Origin: Actinomycetota bacterium
GTDB lineage: Bacteria > Actinomycetota > Humimicrobiia > Humimicrobiales > Humimicrobiaceae
NCBI GenBank assembly: GCA_022865545.1
Contig: JALHTA010000358.1
Span: 1 to 10,394 of the forward strand
Length of the DNA stretch: 10,394 bases
Direction of reading: 5' to 3'
Of the stretch, positions 1 to 8,100 are shown piece by piece. How positions within the stretch are numbered: position 1 is the stretch's first letter; every line of letters begins with the position of its first letter. The notes beneath the pieces were generated by a model. That model worked only from the letters and a program-made list of their open reading frames with translations, searched no databases and was not told where the DNA came from. The position numbers were made by a program, and so were the translations under genes.

Positions 1-783
1 ATCTGCAGTATTTTCAGCATAACGGATATCTACACCATATGGAGCAGGCATAGATCTTGCAGAACTTATCAGTATGACTTCTGCAGCTCCCCTGGAATAT
101 GCCTCCTCTGCAAGTGCATGGCCCATCTTGCCGCTGGAAGCATTTGATATATACCTTACGGCATCGATATACTCCCTTGTGCCGCCTGCACTTATTATCA
201 CCTTTTTACCCTCAAGCTCACTGCTTTTTTTTAGCAGTTCCGAGAGTCTTTTGATGATCGTTTCTTCATCTTCCATCCTGCCTATTCCCGTCTCTTTGCA
301 GGCAAGCTCCCCTGACGCAGGACCAATTATCTGATATTTGCCCGATGTTTTTAACTTTTCGATGCTGCCGGCCACATTAGGATCAAGATACATGCTTTCA
401 TTCATAGCCGGTGCCACAAGTATGGGACAGACGGCTGCAAGGGCTGCTGTCGTCAGGAAATCATCGCAGATCCCTCCCGCCAGTTTGCATATAATATCAG
501 CGCTGGCCGGAGCAATAAGGAAAGCATCCGCGCTATGCGAAAGGGATATATGATAAATACGGCCCTGGTTTTTGAACTGGCCGGTAATTGTCTCATTTCC
601 TGAAAGGGAACTAAATGTGATGGGGTTTATAAAGTTATTGGCCCGGGGGGTCATTACTGGAATAATATCAGCGCCTAATTTCACCAATCGACTGCATATA
701 TAAGCTGCCTTATAAGCAGCAATTGAAGCGGTTACTCCCAGTACAATCTTTTTTTTTAAAAAAATTGAACTGTCATAATCCAA
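1..783 (-). CDS. coaBC: CoaBC, bifunctional phosphopantothenoylcysteine decarboxylase/synthetase (C-terminus beyond window)
   Basis: The cytosolic enzyme joins cysteine to 4'-phosphopantothenate (CoaB, CTP-dependent) and decarboxylates the product to 4'-phosphopantetheine (CoaC, FMN-dependent) in coenzyme A synthesis. 261 residues are visible of a family usually near 400, and the frame is open to the window edge. CoaC fills about residues 10-175: [15 protein letters not shown] (12-26), the probable catalytic His in YHISL (His78), APASAD (91-96), the PAMNESMY motif (125-132), and the substrate-clamp Cys162 in [11 protein letters not shown], where the more usual CG is CK. CoaB begins near 190 with [16 protein letters not shown] (202-213) and NASSGKMG (214-221). 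The start is TTG at 783, two bases after the rpoZ stop; no ATG or GTG lies in frame before the flavoprotein core, and a GAGGAAG site sits 10 bases upstream. A T7A9 homopolymer run lies at codons 7-12. It follows rpoZ, as in actinobacteria. Confidence 0.95.
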   Translation of the reverse strand, partial: MDYDSSIFLKKKIVLGVTASIAAYKAAYICSRLVKLGADIIPVMTPRANNFINPITFSSLSGNETITGQFKNQGRIYHISLSHSADAFLIAPASADIICKLAGGICDDFLTTAALAAVCPILVAPAMNESMYLDPNVAGSIEKLKTSGKYQIIGPASGELACKETGIGRMEDEETIIKRLSELLKKSSELEGKKVIISAGGTREYIDAVRYISNASSGKMGHALAEEAYSRGAAEVILISSARSMPAPYGVDIRYAENTAD

Positions 784-785
784 TA

Positions 786-1028
786 TTATTTTTCTTCCTC
801 TTTTTTGATTTCAAATGCTATCTTCTCTTCTTTCAGCTCCTGGAATGCTATTTCCAGCGGGTCAAGGGAATCAATATCTACAAGCGGTTTTATTATATTT
901 ACCCTTTCCATATTTCTTTGAGCTGAAAGATAATCGCCAAGTTCCCTGGCTCTTTTGGCTACTGCCAGGCATATTTCATATTTACTATCTACATTCTTTT
1001 CATATTCATCAACAAACTGTACTTTCAA
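786..1028 (-). CDS. rpoZ: DNA-directed RNA polymerase omega subunit
   Basis: Omega is the small RNA polymerase subunit that clamps the beta-prime C-terminal region and helps core assembly. The 80-residue protein has the family's core helix [16 protein letters not shown] (15-30), followed by KPLV (47-50) and [15 protein letters not shown] (56-70), matching the usual KP-(x)n-ALEEI-x-GKI region. The C-terminus is a short charged Lys/Glu tail. The length is ordinary for the family. The start is TTG at 1028, overlapping the gmk stop by four bases (TTGA); an AGGAGG site lies 9 bases upstream, and the first ATG, at residue 40, would remove the core helix. Its position between gmk and coaBC is the standard actinobacterial order. 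Translation is probably coupled to gmk. Confidence 0.93.
   Translation of the reverse strand: MKVQFVDEYEKNVDSKYEICLAVAKRARELGDYLSAQRNMERVNIIKPLVDIDSLDPLEIAFQELKEEKIAFEIKKEEEK
794..800 (-). promoter_or_regulatory. Ribosome-binding site of coaBC
   Basis: GAGGAAG lies inside the last codons of rpoZ, 10 bases before the TTG at 783. It is the main support for choosing that start, because the coaBC frame has no ATG or GTG before its conserved N-terminal beta strand. It implies translational coupling to rpoZ. Confidence 0.6.
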
Positions 1029-1600
1029 TGTTTATTTCCTCCTACCGTACCAAGAAGTACGTCTTTTAGATTTTGCAAAGCTTCATTATAGTTATTATTT
1101 ACAATTATGCAATCATAATGTTTTTTATACTTCAGTTCTTCCTCCGCTATTACCATCCTCTTTTCGATCTCAGCTGGACTGTCTGTGCCCCTCTTCAGGA
1201 GCCTTTCCCTTAGCTCCCCGGTGGTAGTAGCAACAATAAATATATAGTAGGCGCAAGTCCTTGATTCCATAACCTGCATGGCACCCTGGACCTCTATTTC
1301 CAGTATGACATTGACTCCCGCTGCAAGCTTATCATCCACAAATTTTTTAGGCGTACCATAATAATAACCAGAATACTCCGCCCATTCAAGAAAGCTGCAT
1401 TCACCTACCTGCTTCTCAAAATCCTCTTTTGAGATGAAATGATACTGGACACCATCTTTCTCTCCCCTTCTTATAGATCTTGTAGTAGCAGAAATGGATT
1501 TCTCAAAATTATCGAGGTCTTTTAATACATCTGCTATCAAACTGCTTTTACCTGATCCGGAAGGTCCGGATATTACAAATAAGCTGGCTTTTGTCGTCAT
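1025..1600 (-). CDS. gmk: Guanylate kinase
   Basis: This cytosolic kinase phosphorylates GMP to GDP with ATP, feeding GTP, dGTP and (p)ppGpp pools. The 191 residues match the usual bacterial length. The P-loop is GPSGSGKSS (12-20). The GMP-binding region includes SATTRSIRRGEKDGVQYHF (37-55) and FLEWAEYSGYYYGTP (70-84), with the expected Ser37, Arg41, Glu72 and Tyr81. The strand-end motif is EIEVQGA, where EIDVQGA is more common, and the lid carries RLLKRGTDSPAEIEKRM. The start is ATG at 1600, 19 bases after the mihF stop; no convincing Shine-Dalgarno sequence is visible, so translation may depend on reinitiation from mihF. The stop overlaps the rpoZ start. The mihF-gmk neighbourhood is typical of actinobacteria. 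Confidence 0.97.
   Translation of the reverse strand: MTTKASLFVISGPSGSGKSSLIADVLKDLDNFEKSISATTRSIRRGEKDGVQYHFISKEDFEKQVGECSFLEWAEYSGYYYGTPKKFVDDKLAAGVNVILEIEVQGAMQVMESRTCAYYIFIVATTTGELRERLLKRGTDSPAEIEKRMVIAEEELKYKKHYDCIIVNNNYNEALQNLKDVLLGTVGGNKH
1038..1043 (-). promoter_or_regulatory. Ribosome-binding site of rpoZ
   Basis: A full AGGAGG lies within the last gmk codons, 9 bases before the TTG at 1028. Its strength and spacing decide for the TTG start. Confidence 0.75.
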
Positions 1601-1619
1601 CTATCTAAAACTTTAAGAC

Positions 1620-1940
1620 TTAAGTGATATTGAAATATTTATAGAAATTTTCTTTCTGGTTCTTACCCAGACCCCCCATTTTCTTATGGGGACTTATATT
1701 CAATTCTTCCAGGACCCTGGCTGCATGCATCTTGCCATTGCCAGGAAGTGAACTTACAATGTTTAAGACTTTCATACCTGCTATATAGTTTTCAAAGAGC
1801 TCATGGTCATTAAAGAGTTTATTCATATTGGTCTTTCCCTTCTTCAGCTGTTCCTTGATCTCGGACTGCTTTTTCCTTACCAACCGCGCTTTTTTAAGAC
1901 CCTTATTTCTGGCCTCATCACTTAAGTTGGTAAAAGTCAT
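1620..1940 (-). CDS. mihF: Actinobacterial integration host factor (mIHF/sIHF family nucleoid protein)
   Basis: This small basic DNA-binding protein is unrelated to the enterobacterial IHF alpha/beta pair. In mycobacteria and Streptomyces its homologues shape the nucleoid and affect recombination and transcription. The 106 residues match the short form of the family. A Lys/Arg-rich N-terminal helix (about 7-35, including LSDEARNKGLKKARLVRKKQ) leads into KGKTNMNKLF (34-43), then MKVLNIVSSLPGNGK (56-70) and HAARVLEELNISPHKKMGGLG (72-92), the S13-like helix-two-turn-helix region. Where well-studied homologues have an Arg-Arg-x-Arg cluster before GLG, this protein has Lys86-Lys87-Met-Gly89, so one basic position is lost. 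The start is ATG at 1940 with AAGGAG (1946-1951) 5 bases upstream. It lies between pyrE and gmk and has its own candidate promoter. The name rests on motif recognition. Confidence 0.92.
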   Translation of the reverse strand: MTFTNLSDEARNKGLKKARLVRKKQSEIKEQLKKGKTNMNKLFNDHELFENYIAGMKVLNIVSSLPGNGKMHAARVLEELNISPHKKMGGLGKNQKENFYKYFNIT

Positions 1941-1979
1941 TAAAGCTCCTTTTGATTATCGCTGGATAAGATAATATAA

Positions 1980-2008
1980 AGTATACAAATATATAAATTC
2001 TTTTTCAA
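1980..2008 (-). promoter_or_regulatory. Sigma-70-type promoter for mihF-gmk-rpoZ-coaBC
   Basis: On the minus strand TTGAAA (2008-2003) and TATACT (1985-1980) are separated by exactly 17 bases; each hexamer differs from consensus at one position. The predicted start of transcription is near 1973, giving a leader of about 33 bases with the mihF AAGGAG site. It is the best promoter match in the longest non-coding gap. It would let the housekeeping genes be expressed independently of the upstream pyrimidine genes. Confidence 0.65.
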
Positions 2009-2025
2009 TAAAATTATTATTGAAA
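2003..2025. repeat. Perfect inverted repeat over the mihF promoter -35 region
   Basis: TTTCAATAA (2003-2011) and TTATTGAAA (2017-2025) are exact reverse complements separated by five bases. The left arm contains the -35 hexamer of the predicted mihF promoter. Neither strand has a T-run directly after the hairpin, so it does not look like an intrinsic terminator. Its geometry fits an operator for a dimeric regulator, but AT-rich spacers produce such repeats by chance and no regulator is identifiable. Confidence 0.4.
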
Positions 2026-2042
2026 GACCTGATAAAAATAGT

Positions 2043-2067
2043 ATTTTAAGAAATTATTTTTTAAAAT
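2043..2067. repeat. AT-only imperfect palindrome just after pyrE
   Basis: The arms pair over seven bases (ATTTTAA/TTAAAAT), then one mismatched pair (G-T on the plus strand), then three A-T pairs around a three-base loop. It starts five bases after the pyrE stop. Continuing on the minus strand, a short T-rich stretch (ACTATTTTTA) follows. It could be a weak end signal for the pyr transcript, but it has no GC pairs in the stem and would be unstable. Confidence 0.25.
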
Positions 2068-2071
2068 GCGG

Positions 2072-2671
2072 CTATTTCCTGCTGCCCGGATAGACTATTT
2101 CCTGCCCTTCGCGGCACATGGGGCACTTTCCGGGTTCAAATATCTCTATATCGATCTTTAGCATATTATAATAAGGATATCCAAAATCAATACCTGAATT
2201 CCTGTCTACGATACTTATGACACCAGCCACCTCTGCGCCACTATCTTCACAGATCTTTATAACTTCCTTTACGGAACCTCCAGTTGTTATCACGTCTTCG
2301 GCTACTATGACCTTCTCGCCTTCCCTTAAGTCAAAGCCCCTGCGGAGCTGCATTTCCCCATCTGCCCTCTCGGTAAAGATCATTTTCTTTTCTATCCTGA
2401 AGGCAAGCATATATCCCCAGAGTATGCCTCCCACTGCCGGAGATATCACAGTATCCACTTTCCCCATATCAATATCTTTCGAAAGTATCCCGGCGGCAGC
2501 TTTTGCAAGCATGTCTGCCCTGTCAGGATATTGGAGAAGTTTGGCGCATTGCATATATACGCCGCTATGCAGACCCGATGTCAGCTTGAAATGACCTTCA
2601 AATATTGCTCCGGATTCCTTAAATATATTAAAGACATCTATCCCTTCTGCCTGTTCGATTATTTTTAACAT
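2072..2671 (-). CDS. pyrE: Orotate phosphoribosyltransferase
   Basis: PyrE transfers phosphoribose from PRPP to orotate, giving orotidine 5'-phosphate, the fifth step of pyrimidine synthesis. The 199 residues carry the type I phosphoribosyltransferase PRPP motif VIVAEDVITTGGS (121-133) and the flexible-loop region FTERADGEMQLRRGF (99-113). HFKLTSGLHSGVYMQCAKLL (27-46) is the N-terminal orotate-binding region and SPAVGGILWGY (77-87) precedes the loop. The C-terminal CPMCREGQEIVYPGSRK tail (from 183) is typical of the Thermus-like PyrE branch; its single CxxC is noticeable but does not by itself make a metal site. The start is ATG at 2671 with GGAAGG (2679-2684) 7 bases upstream. It lies 29 bases after pyrF and is the last pyr gene before the promoter-bearing gap. 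Confidence 0.96.
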   Translation of the reverse strand: MLKIIEQAEGIDVFNIFKESGAIFEGHFKLTSGLHSGVYMQCAKLLQYPDRADMLAKAAAGILSKDIDMGKVDTVISPAVGGILWGYMLAFRIEKKMIFTERADGEMQLRRGFDLREGEKVIVAEDVITTGGSVKEVIKICEDSGAEVAGVISIVDRNSGIDFGYPYYNMLKIDIEIFEPGKCPMCREGQEIVYPGSRK

Positions 2672-2700
2672 CTACTATCCTTCCACTATAAATTACTGCC

Positions 2701-3435
2701 TTAAAGTACACATTTTATTTTTTTAAGGTATATATCTATTGTCTCCCCGATATCTTCCTTTGTAGTTATTGATCTTCCGACTATTATCATATCTGCCCCG
2801 GAAGATATTGCCTCCTCGGGTGTATTGACCCTTTTCTGGTCCCCGATACTGTCTTCTGCGAGTCTTATACCCGGAGTAGCTATATAGAAATCATCACCGA
2901 ACTGGTTCCGCAATGGTTCGACTTCCTGCGGGGAACAGACTATCCCGTCTATCCCGGCATCAAGAGCTATCCCTACCAGTTTTTTAACCGTTGGCAGATA
3001 TCCTTCTTTAAAGCCCATAGCACTAAGATCCCGATCGTCAAGACTAGTAAGTATAGTGACCCCAAAGATCAGCGGCCGTATATTATGATCCTTCTTTGAA
3101 TGCTCTTCCATGGCACCGACCGCCGCCTCGAGCATCTTTTTGCCTCCGAGTATATGTGCCGTTACAATAGAAGGACCTAGTCCCGCTATTGCTCCTGAAG
3201 CTCCTTTTATTGTATTTGGGATATCGGCAAGCTTTGTATCGAGCATTACCCTATAACCGAAACTTTTCGCTATATCTACAATACCGGTCCCAACACTATA
3301 GATCATTTCGAGCCCCAGCTTTACAGTGGTGACTTTGCCACCCACCGCTGAAAGCAGCCTTGTAAGCTCGCTCTTCTTATTAACATCGATTACGACTATG
3401 AGCCTGTCTTCTGGTTTTAGGATCCTTGTCTTCAA
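2701..3435 (-). CDS. pyrF: Orotidine 5'-phosphate decarboxylase, short bacterial (E. coli/Bacillus-like) form
   Basis: PyrF decarboxylates OMP to UMP, completing de novo UMP synthesis. The 244-residue TIM barrel shows Lys39 in VKLGLEM, the catalytic array Asp66-x-Lys68-x-x-Asp71 in LDTKLADIPNT, and phosphate-binding TPGIR (187-191), GDQKRV (198-203) and VGRSIT (219-224). This is the short class I pattern, whereas many actinobacteria, including mycobacteria, carry a longer, divergent PyrF. The start is TTG at 3435, overlapping the pyrD stop by four bases (TTGA), with AGGAAGG 8 bases upstream. The next in-frame Met, at residue 44, would cut off the first barrel strand, so TTG is well supported. 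Expression is probably coupled to pyrD. Confidence 0.96.
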   Translation of the reverse strand: MKTRILKPEDRLIVVIDVNKKSELTRLLSAVGGKVTTVKLGLEMIYSVGTGIVDIAKSFGYRVMLDTKLADIPNTIKGASGAIAGLGPSIVTAHILGGKKMLEAAVGAMEEHSKKDHNIRPLIFGVTILTSLDDRDLSAMGFKEGYLPTVKKLVGIALDAGIDGIVCSPQEVEPLRNQFGDDFYIATPGIRLAEDSIGDQKRVNTPEEAISSGADMIIVGRSITTKEDIGETIDIYLKKIKCVL

Positions 3436-4379
3436 ATCTTTAACCTTCCTATAAAACTTTTTATGCTATCAATATTTTTACTTTTAAGATAATTCTTAAG
3501 TCCCGTGATTATTTTTATCCCGGCATCATAGTCTATGAGATTTGCTGTACCAATACCTACTACAGAAGCTCCTACCATCATGAATTCCAATACATCAATA
3601 TGGTCAAAAACCCCTCCCATCCCAATTATCGGCAAAATATTTTCCTGTGAAAGTGCAAATACTTTTGCAAGAGCGATGGGTTTTATCGCAGGACCTGAAA
3701 GTCCTCCGGTTATATTTCCGAGCATGGGTCTTTCCGTTTCAATGTCTACCGCCATACCTATGACTGTATTGATAATAGATACCGCCTCTGCTCCGCCCCT
3801 TTTAGCAGACTGGACCGACTGGACAATATTATCATGATTGGGCGAGAGTTTTGCGATAACCGGAATATCAAGAAGGGAAGCGACTCCATCTACTACTTTC
3901 TCGACTTCCTCCGGCATTGCACAGAACGCCTTTCCTCCCTGCTCTATGTTCGGGCATGAAAGGTTTAGCTCCAGGGCCAGTATCTCCGACTTTATATCAA
4001 GTACCTTGAGCGCTACTTTTTTAAACTCCTCAAGATCCCGTCCAAAAATACTTAATATTACCCTCGCGTCCTTCTCCTGCATCCAGGCAAGGTGTGATGT
4101 GAGGAATATATCTATTCCGTCATTTTGAAGTCCTATGGAATTAAGCACTCCTGATGCGGTCTCGCATATCCGCGGGCCGGGATTACCTTTCTTGGGTTTA
4201 AGTGAATAGCTCTTGGTCGTAACAGCACCGAGGACCGATATATCATAAAAGGGCTGATGTTCCTCCCCATGCGAAAATGTCCCGGAGCAGGTTATTACCG
4301 GATTGGGAAGTTTTATCCTTCCGATCTCCACCGAAAGGTCAGGGTCCCCGGTAGCTCTTCTGTCCATATTATCAGTCAT
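3432..4379 (-). CDS. pyrD: Dihydroorotate dehydrogenase catalytic subunit, class 1B
   Basis: This FMN-containing PyrD oxidises dihydroorotate to orotate and passes electrons through PyrK to NAD. The barrel begins with LPNPVITCSGTFSHGEE, followed by the conserved KGNPGPRICET and NSIGLQNDG segments. The loop LNLSCPN carries the active-site cysteine used as base by class 1 enzymes (residue 142 from the ATG). GMGGV near the C-terminus is the phosphate-binding end of the barrel. Length is 315 residues, usual for the class. I choose ATG at 4379 because GGAGGT (4388-4393) is 8 bases upstream; a TTG one codon earlier (4382) is possible. The start overlaps pyrK by eight bases. The pairing with pyrK identifies the NAD-linked heterotetramer rather than a membrane quinone enzyme. 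Confidence 0.96.
   Translation of the reverse strand: MTDNMDRRATGDPDLSVEIGRIKLPNPVITCSGTFSHGEEHQPFYDISVLGAVTTKSYSLKPKKGNPGPRICETASGVLNSIGLQNDGIDIFLTSHLAWMQEKDARVILSIFGRDLEEFKKVALKVLDIKSEILALELNLSCPNIEQGGKAFCAMPEEVEKVVDGVASLLDIPVIAKLSPNHDNIVQSVQSAKRGGAEAVSIINTVIGMAVDIETERPMLGNITGGLSGPAIKPIALAKVFALSQENILPIIGMGGVFDHIDVLEFMMVGASVVGIGTANLIDYDAGIKIITGLKNYLKSKNIDSIKSFIGRLKI
3444..3450 (-). promoter_or_regulatory. Ribosome-binding site of pyrF
   Basis: AGGAAGG lies inside the end of pyrD, 8 bases before the TTG at 3435. It supports the TTG start and coupling of pyrF translation to pyrD. Confidence 0.7.
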
Positions 4380-5169
4380 CAAATATTACCTCCGAAAGTT
4401 TGAAAGCTGGGCCATCTTTACATACCCTCTTATAGTCAAAATCACCGCTACCCGTTTTTATCTTTACTACGCATCCATTGCAGGCCCCTATGCCGCATGC
4501 CATTTTTTCCTCAAGAAATACCGTAGCATCAATATTTTCCACTACCAGCTCTTTTTGCAGGACCTTAAGCATCGGCTCCGGTCCGCAGCAAAACACCTCA
4601 TGGTCGGCAAAAAGCTTGTACTCATCAAATAAATGGTCGCTTAGAAGTCCGACCTCGCCCCATGCACCATCTTCTGAAAATATCCTGTACTTTACACCCA
4701 TCCTGACAAGGTCCCTCTCCCATCTGAGAAGACTGCTGTCCCTAAAACCTGCAAGGATAAGGACATTCTTTCCCGCATCCAGCCCGAGCTTTGACAGGAG
4801 GTTCAGTGGCGCCACACCCATACCTCCTCCTATAAGGAGCAGGCTGTTCCTGGTGCCGGCCAGGTCCACCGGTTTTCCAAGAGGTCCGGAAAAATCAAGC
4901 CCGTCACCCCTGCCGAGTGTAGACATATAGCGCGTACCCCTTCCCTTTACGAGATACAGTATAGAAAAGACATTGAATTTTTCCTCTATGTCAAAGATTG
5001 ATAAAGGCCTCCTGAGCAGAGGATCCATCACTCCCTGGGGAGCGCATTTTATATTTACAAACTGTCCGGCCCTGGCATTTTTTACAATATAGGGTGAAAA
5101 TACCTCCATCTTATAGATGTCGGGACCGTATTTCTCATTTGAAAGTATTTCCCCTTTTAATATTTTCAT
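4372..5169 (-). CDS. pyrK: Dihydroorotate dehydrogenase electron-transfer subunit (FAD, 2Fe-2S)
   Basis: PyrK carries electrons from the PyrD FMN via a 2Fe-2S cluster and FAD to NAD. The 265 residues are ferredoxin-reductase-like. The FAD-binding part contains [10 protein letters not shown] (51-60) and [11 protein letters not shown] (75-85). The nucleotide-binding part has [10 protein letters not shown] (113-122) and FCCGPEPML (193-201). The C-terminal cluster ligands are Cys225, Cys230, Cys233 and Cys250, with the C-x4-C-x2-C spacing typical of PyrK. The start is ATG at 5169, overlapping the carB stop by four bases (ATGA), with AGGA six bases upstream inside carB. The downstream end overlaps pyrD, keeping the two subunits adjacent for assembly. 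Presence of this pair is common in anaerobes and Gram-positives. Confidence 0.95.
   Translation of the reverse strand: MKILKGEILSNEKYGPDIYKMEVFSPYIVKNARAGQFVNIKCAPQGVMDPLLRRPLSIFDIEEKFNVFSILYLVKGRGTRYMSTLGRGDGLDFSGPLGKPVDLAGTRNSLLLIGGGMGVAPLNLLSKLGLDAGKNVLILAGFRDSSLLRWERDLVRMGVKYRIFSEDGAWGEVGLLSDHLFDEYKLFADHEVFCCGPEPMLKVLQKELVVENIDATVFLEEKMACGIGACNGCVVKIKTGSGDFDYKRVCKDGPAFKLSEVIFDD
4388..4393 (-). promoter_or_regulatory. Ribosome-binding site of pyrD
   Basis: GGAGGT lies inside the end of pyrK, 8 bases before ATG 4379 and 5 bases before the alternative TTG 4382. The spacing favours the ATG. Confidence 0.65.
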
Positions 5170-8100
5170 AAATAATCCTGTATGGCCCTTACATTTATTT
5201 TGCTATTGTTTTTCATCTCATATATTCCCTGCAACAAAGCTGATGTGGCAGATAATGTAGTTATTGACGGGACATTGTGAAGGACAGCCGCTGTCCTCAT
5301 ATAATATCCATCACTACGCGCACTGCCTCCTTCCGGAGTATTAATAATAAGGTCTATCTCGCCATTCTTTATCATGTCTATTACATTTGGACGGCCCTCC
5401 CGGATCTTTAAGACCTTATGAGTCTTTATGCCGCTTTCTGAAAGTATATCCCCTGTTCCCTTTGTAGAGATTATCTTAAAATCCATCGCTGCAAGCTTCG
5501 ATGCGATGTCTACGATCAGGTCCTTATCCTTATCACTTACTGATATAAATACCGAGCCTGATGTCGGAAATACCTGGTTTACGGATATCTGTGACTTGGC
5601 AAAGGCGATCCCAAATTCAGGATCAATGCCCATCACCTCTCCGGTCGATTTCATCTCCGGTCCGAGTACCGTATCTACCCCTGGGAATCTATCAAAAGGA
5701 AGAACAGCTTCCTTGATGCTGAAATATTCAAGCTTAGTGGGATCGACCCGCTTAAAATCCTGGTCCGCAAGCTTCATGCCCGCAAGGACCCTGGAGGCTA
5801 TCTTTGCCATGGGTACCCCGATGGACTTACTGACAAAAGGAACCGTTCTCGATGCCCTTGGATTTGCTTCCAGCACATATACCTTCGAATCCTTGACAGC
5901 ATACTGGATATTCATGAGTCCTATTACTTTGAGCTCATGGGCCATCTTAAAAGTATACTCCCTTATCGTCTCGATTATCTCGGATCCAAGAGTATAAACC
6001 GGTATTACACAGGCACTGTCGCCGGAATGAATACCCGCTTCCTCTATATGCTCCATTATCCCGCCAATATAGAGCTCTTCTCCATCATATATGGCATCGA
6101 CATCGACCTCTATTGCCCGCTCCAAGAATTTATCTATAAGTATCGGCCGGTCGCCAGAGACCTCCGTGGCATTCTTAACATAATCTTTAAGAGTATCTTC
6201 ATTATATACAATGCTCATTGCTCTTCCACCCAAAACATAAGACGGACGCAATATAACCGGATAACCGATCCTTTTTGCTATCTTTGCCGCATCTGCTTCA
6301 TTTAAGGCCATGCCGTTTTCCGGCTGCGGGATACCCAGATCCTTAAGCATATTACCGAACCTCTTGCGGTCCTCGGCAAGGTCTATTGAATCAGGAGATG
6401 TCCCCAGTATATTAACACCGGCCTTCTGGAGTCTTATGGCAAGCTTTAACGGTGTCTGCCCGCCAAACTGTATTATGACCCCTTTCGGTTTCTCAGCCTC
6501 TACAATATTCATCACATCCTCAAAGGTAAGCGGTTCAAAGTACAGCCTGTCTGAAGTATCATAATCCGTACTTACTGTCTCTGGATTACAGTTCACCATA
6601 ATGGTCTCATATCCCATATCGTGGAGGGCAAAAGAGGAATGTACGCAGCAGTAGTCAAACTCGATCCCCTGTCCGATCCTGTTCGGTCCGCTTCCTAAAA
6701 TTATTATCTTTTCCTTATCAGTCGGGAGTATCTCATCTTCTGTCTCATATGTAGAATAATAATAAGGTGTATATGCCTCAAATTCCGCCGCGCATGTATC
6801 AACAGTCTTAAAAGTAGGTAATATTTGCAATTTCTTCCGTAAATTTCTTACATCATCTTCCCGGCAGTTGCATAGATGGGCTATTTGCATATCAGAATAC
6901 CCGAATCTTTTAGCCTCCCGCATTTTTTCAGCGCTGATATTTTTTAGCACACAATCTTTAAAGCCCTTCTCGAAGTCAACAAGCTGGGCAATATTATTTA
7001 AGAACCAGGGGTCTATTTTTGTAAAGCTATAAATATCCTTAAGCAGCATGCCGATCTCAAAAGCATATTTTATATAGAATACCCTGTCCTGGTTTGGGAT
7101 GGACAGCTTATCATTTAAAAGCTCTTCCCTGATATCATTTACTCCGTCTGAACCAAGCCCATAACGGTCTATCTCAAGCGATCTTATGGATTTCTGCAGC
7201 GCTTCCTTAAATGTCCTCCCGATAGCCATGGCCTCACCGACAGATTTCATCCTTGTCGTAAGCGAAGTGTCTGTACCCGCAAATTTCTCAAAGGCCCACC
7301 TGGGGAACTTGACCACTACATAGTCTATCGAGGGCTCAAAGCATGCCGGAGTCTTTTTGGTGATATCATTTGGTATCTCATCAAGGGTATATCCGATAGC
7401 AAGCTTTGTGGCTATCTTTGCTATGGGAAAACCGGTGGCCTTTGAAGCCAGGGCGCTGCTTCTTGATACTCTGGGATTCATCTCTATGACAGCCATCTGG
7501 CCGTCCTTTGGATTGATTGCAAACTGTATATTTGAACCGCCGGTCTCAACACCAATCTCCCTTATGATATCAAGGGACGCATTTCTCATCATCTGGTATT
7601 CCGCATCGGTAAGTGTCTGTGCGGGTGCAACAGTTATGCTGTCACCGGTATGGACCCCCATGGGATCAAAGTTCTCAATCGAACATACTATGACGACATT
7701 ATCTTTTTTGTCCCTCATCACTTCTAGTTCATACTCTTTCCATCCGGCTACTGATTTTTCTACAAGTACCTGTGATACCGGTGATAGGTCGATCCCCCTG
7801 GTGACTATCTCTGTAAATTCTTCCTTATTAAATGCCACTCCGCCGCCAAGCCCGCCCAGTGTAAATGAGGGCCTGACAACAAGCGGGAACTTGAGTTCTT
7901 CTGCAAACTGAAGTGCCTCAGCCAGGGTGTTTGCATAACCGCTCGGGGGCACATGCAGCCCTATATTTGCCATGGCCTCCTTGAACTTTTCCCTGTCTTC
8001 GGCCTTTATTATTACATCTACATCGGCCCCGATAAGTTCCACTCCGTATTTATCAAGCACTCCATCCTGGGCAAGCATCACCGCAATATTTAGTCCGGTC

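Noticed and set aside
183..186. CPMC motif at PyrE residues 183-186 (positions here are residue numbers within PyrE) as a zinc finger
   Set aside because: Only one CxxC pair is present, and this tail is typical of the Thermus-like PyrE branch; no second ligand pair is visible.
2003..2025. The 9-bp-arm hairpin as a Rho-independent terminator for pyrE
   Set aside because: The stem is almost all A-T and neither strand has a T-run immediately after it; its overlap with the -35 box fits an operator or chance better.
3432..5169. Gene overlaps as possible frameshift fusions of pyrK, pyrD and pyrF
   Set aside because: Each protein is full length with intact termini, and each start has its own ribosome-binding site, so these are ordinary coupled overlaps.
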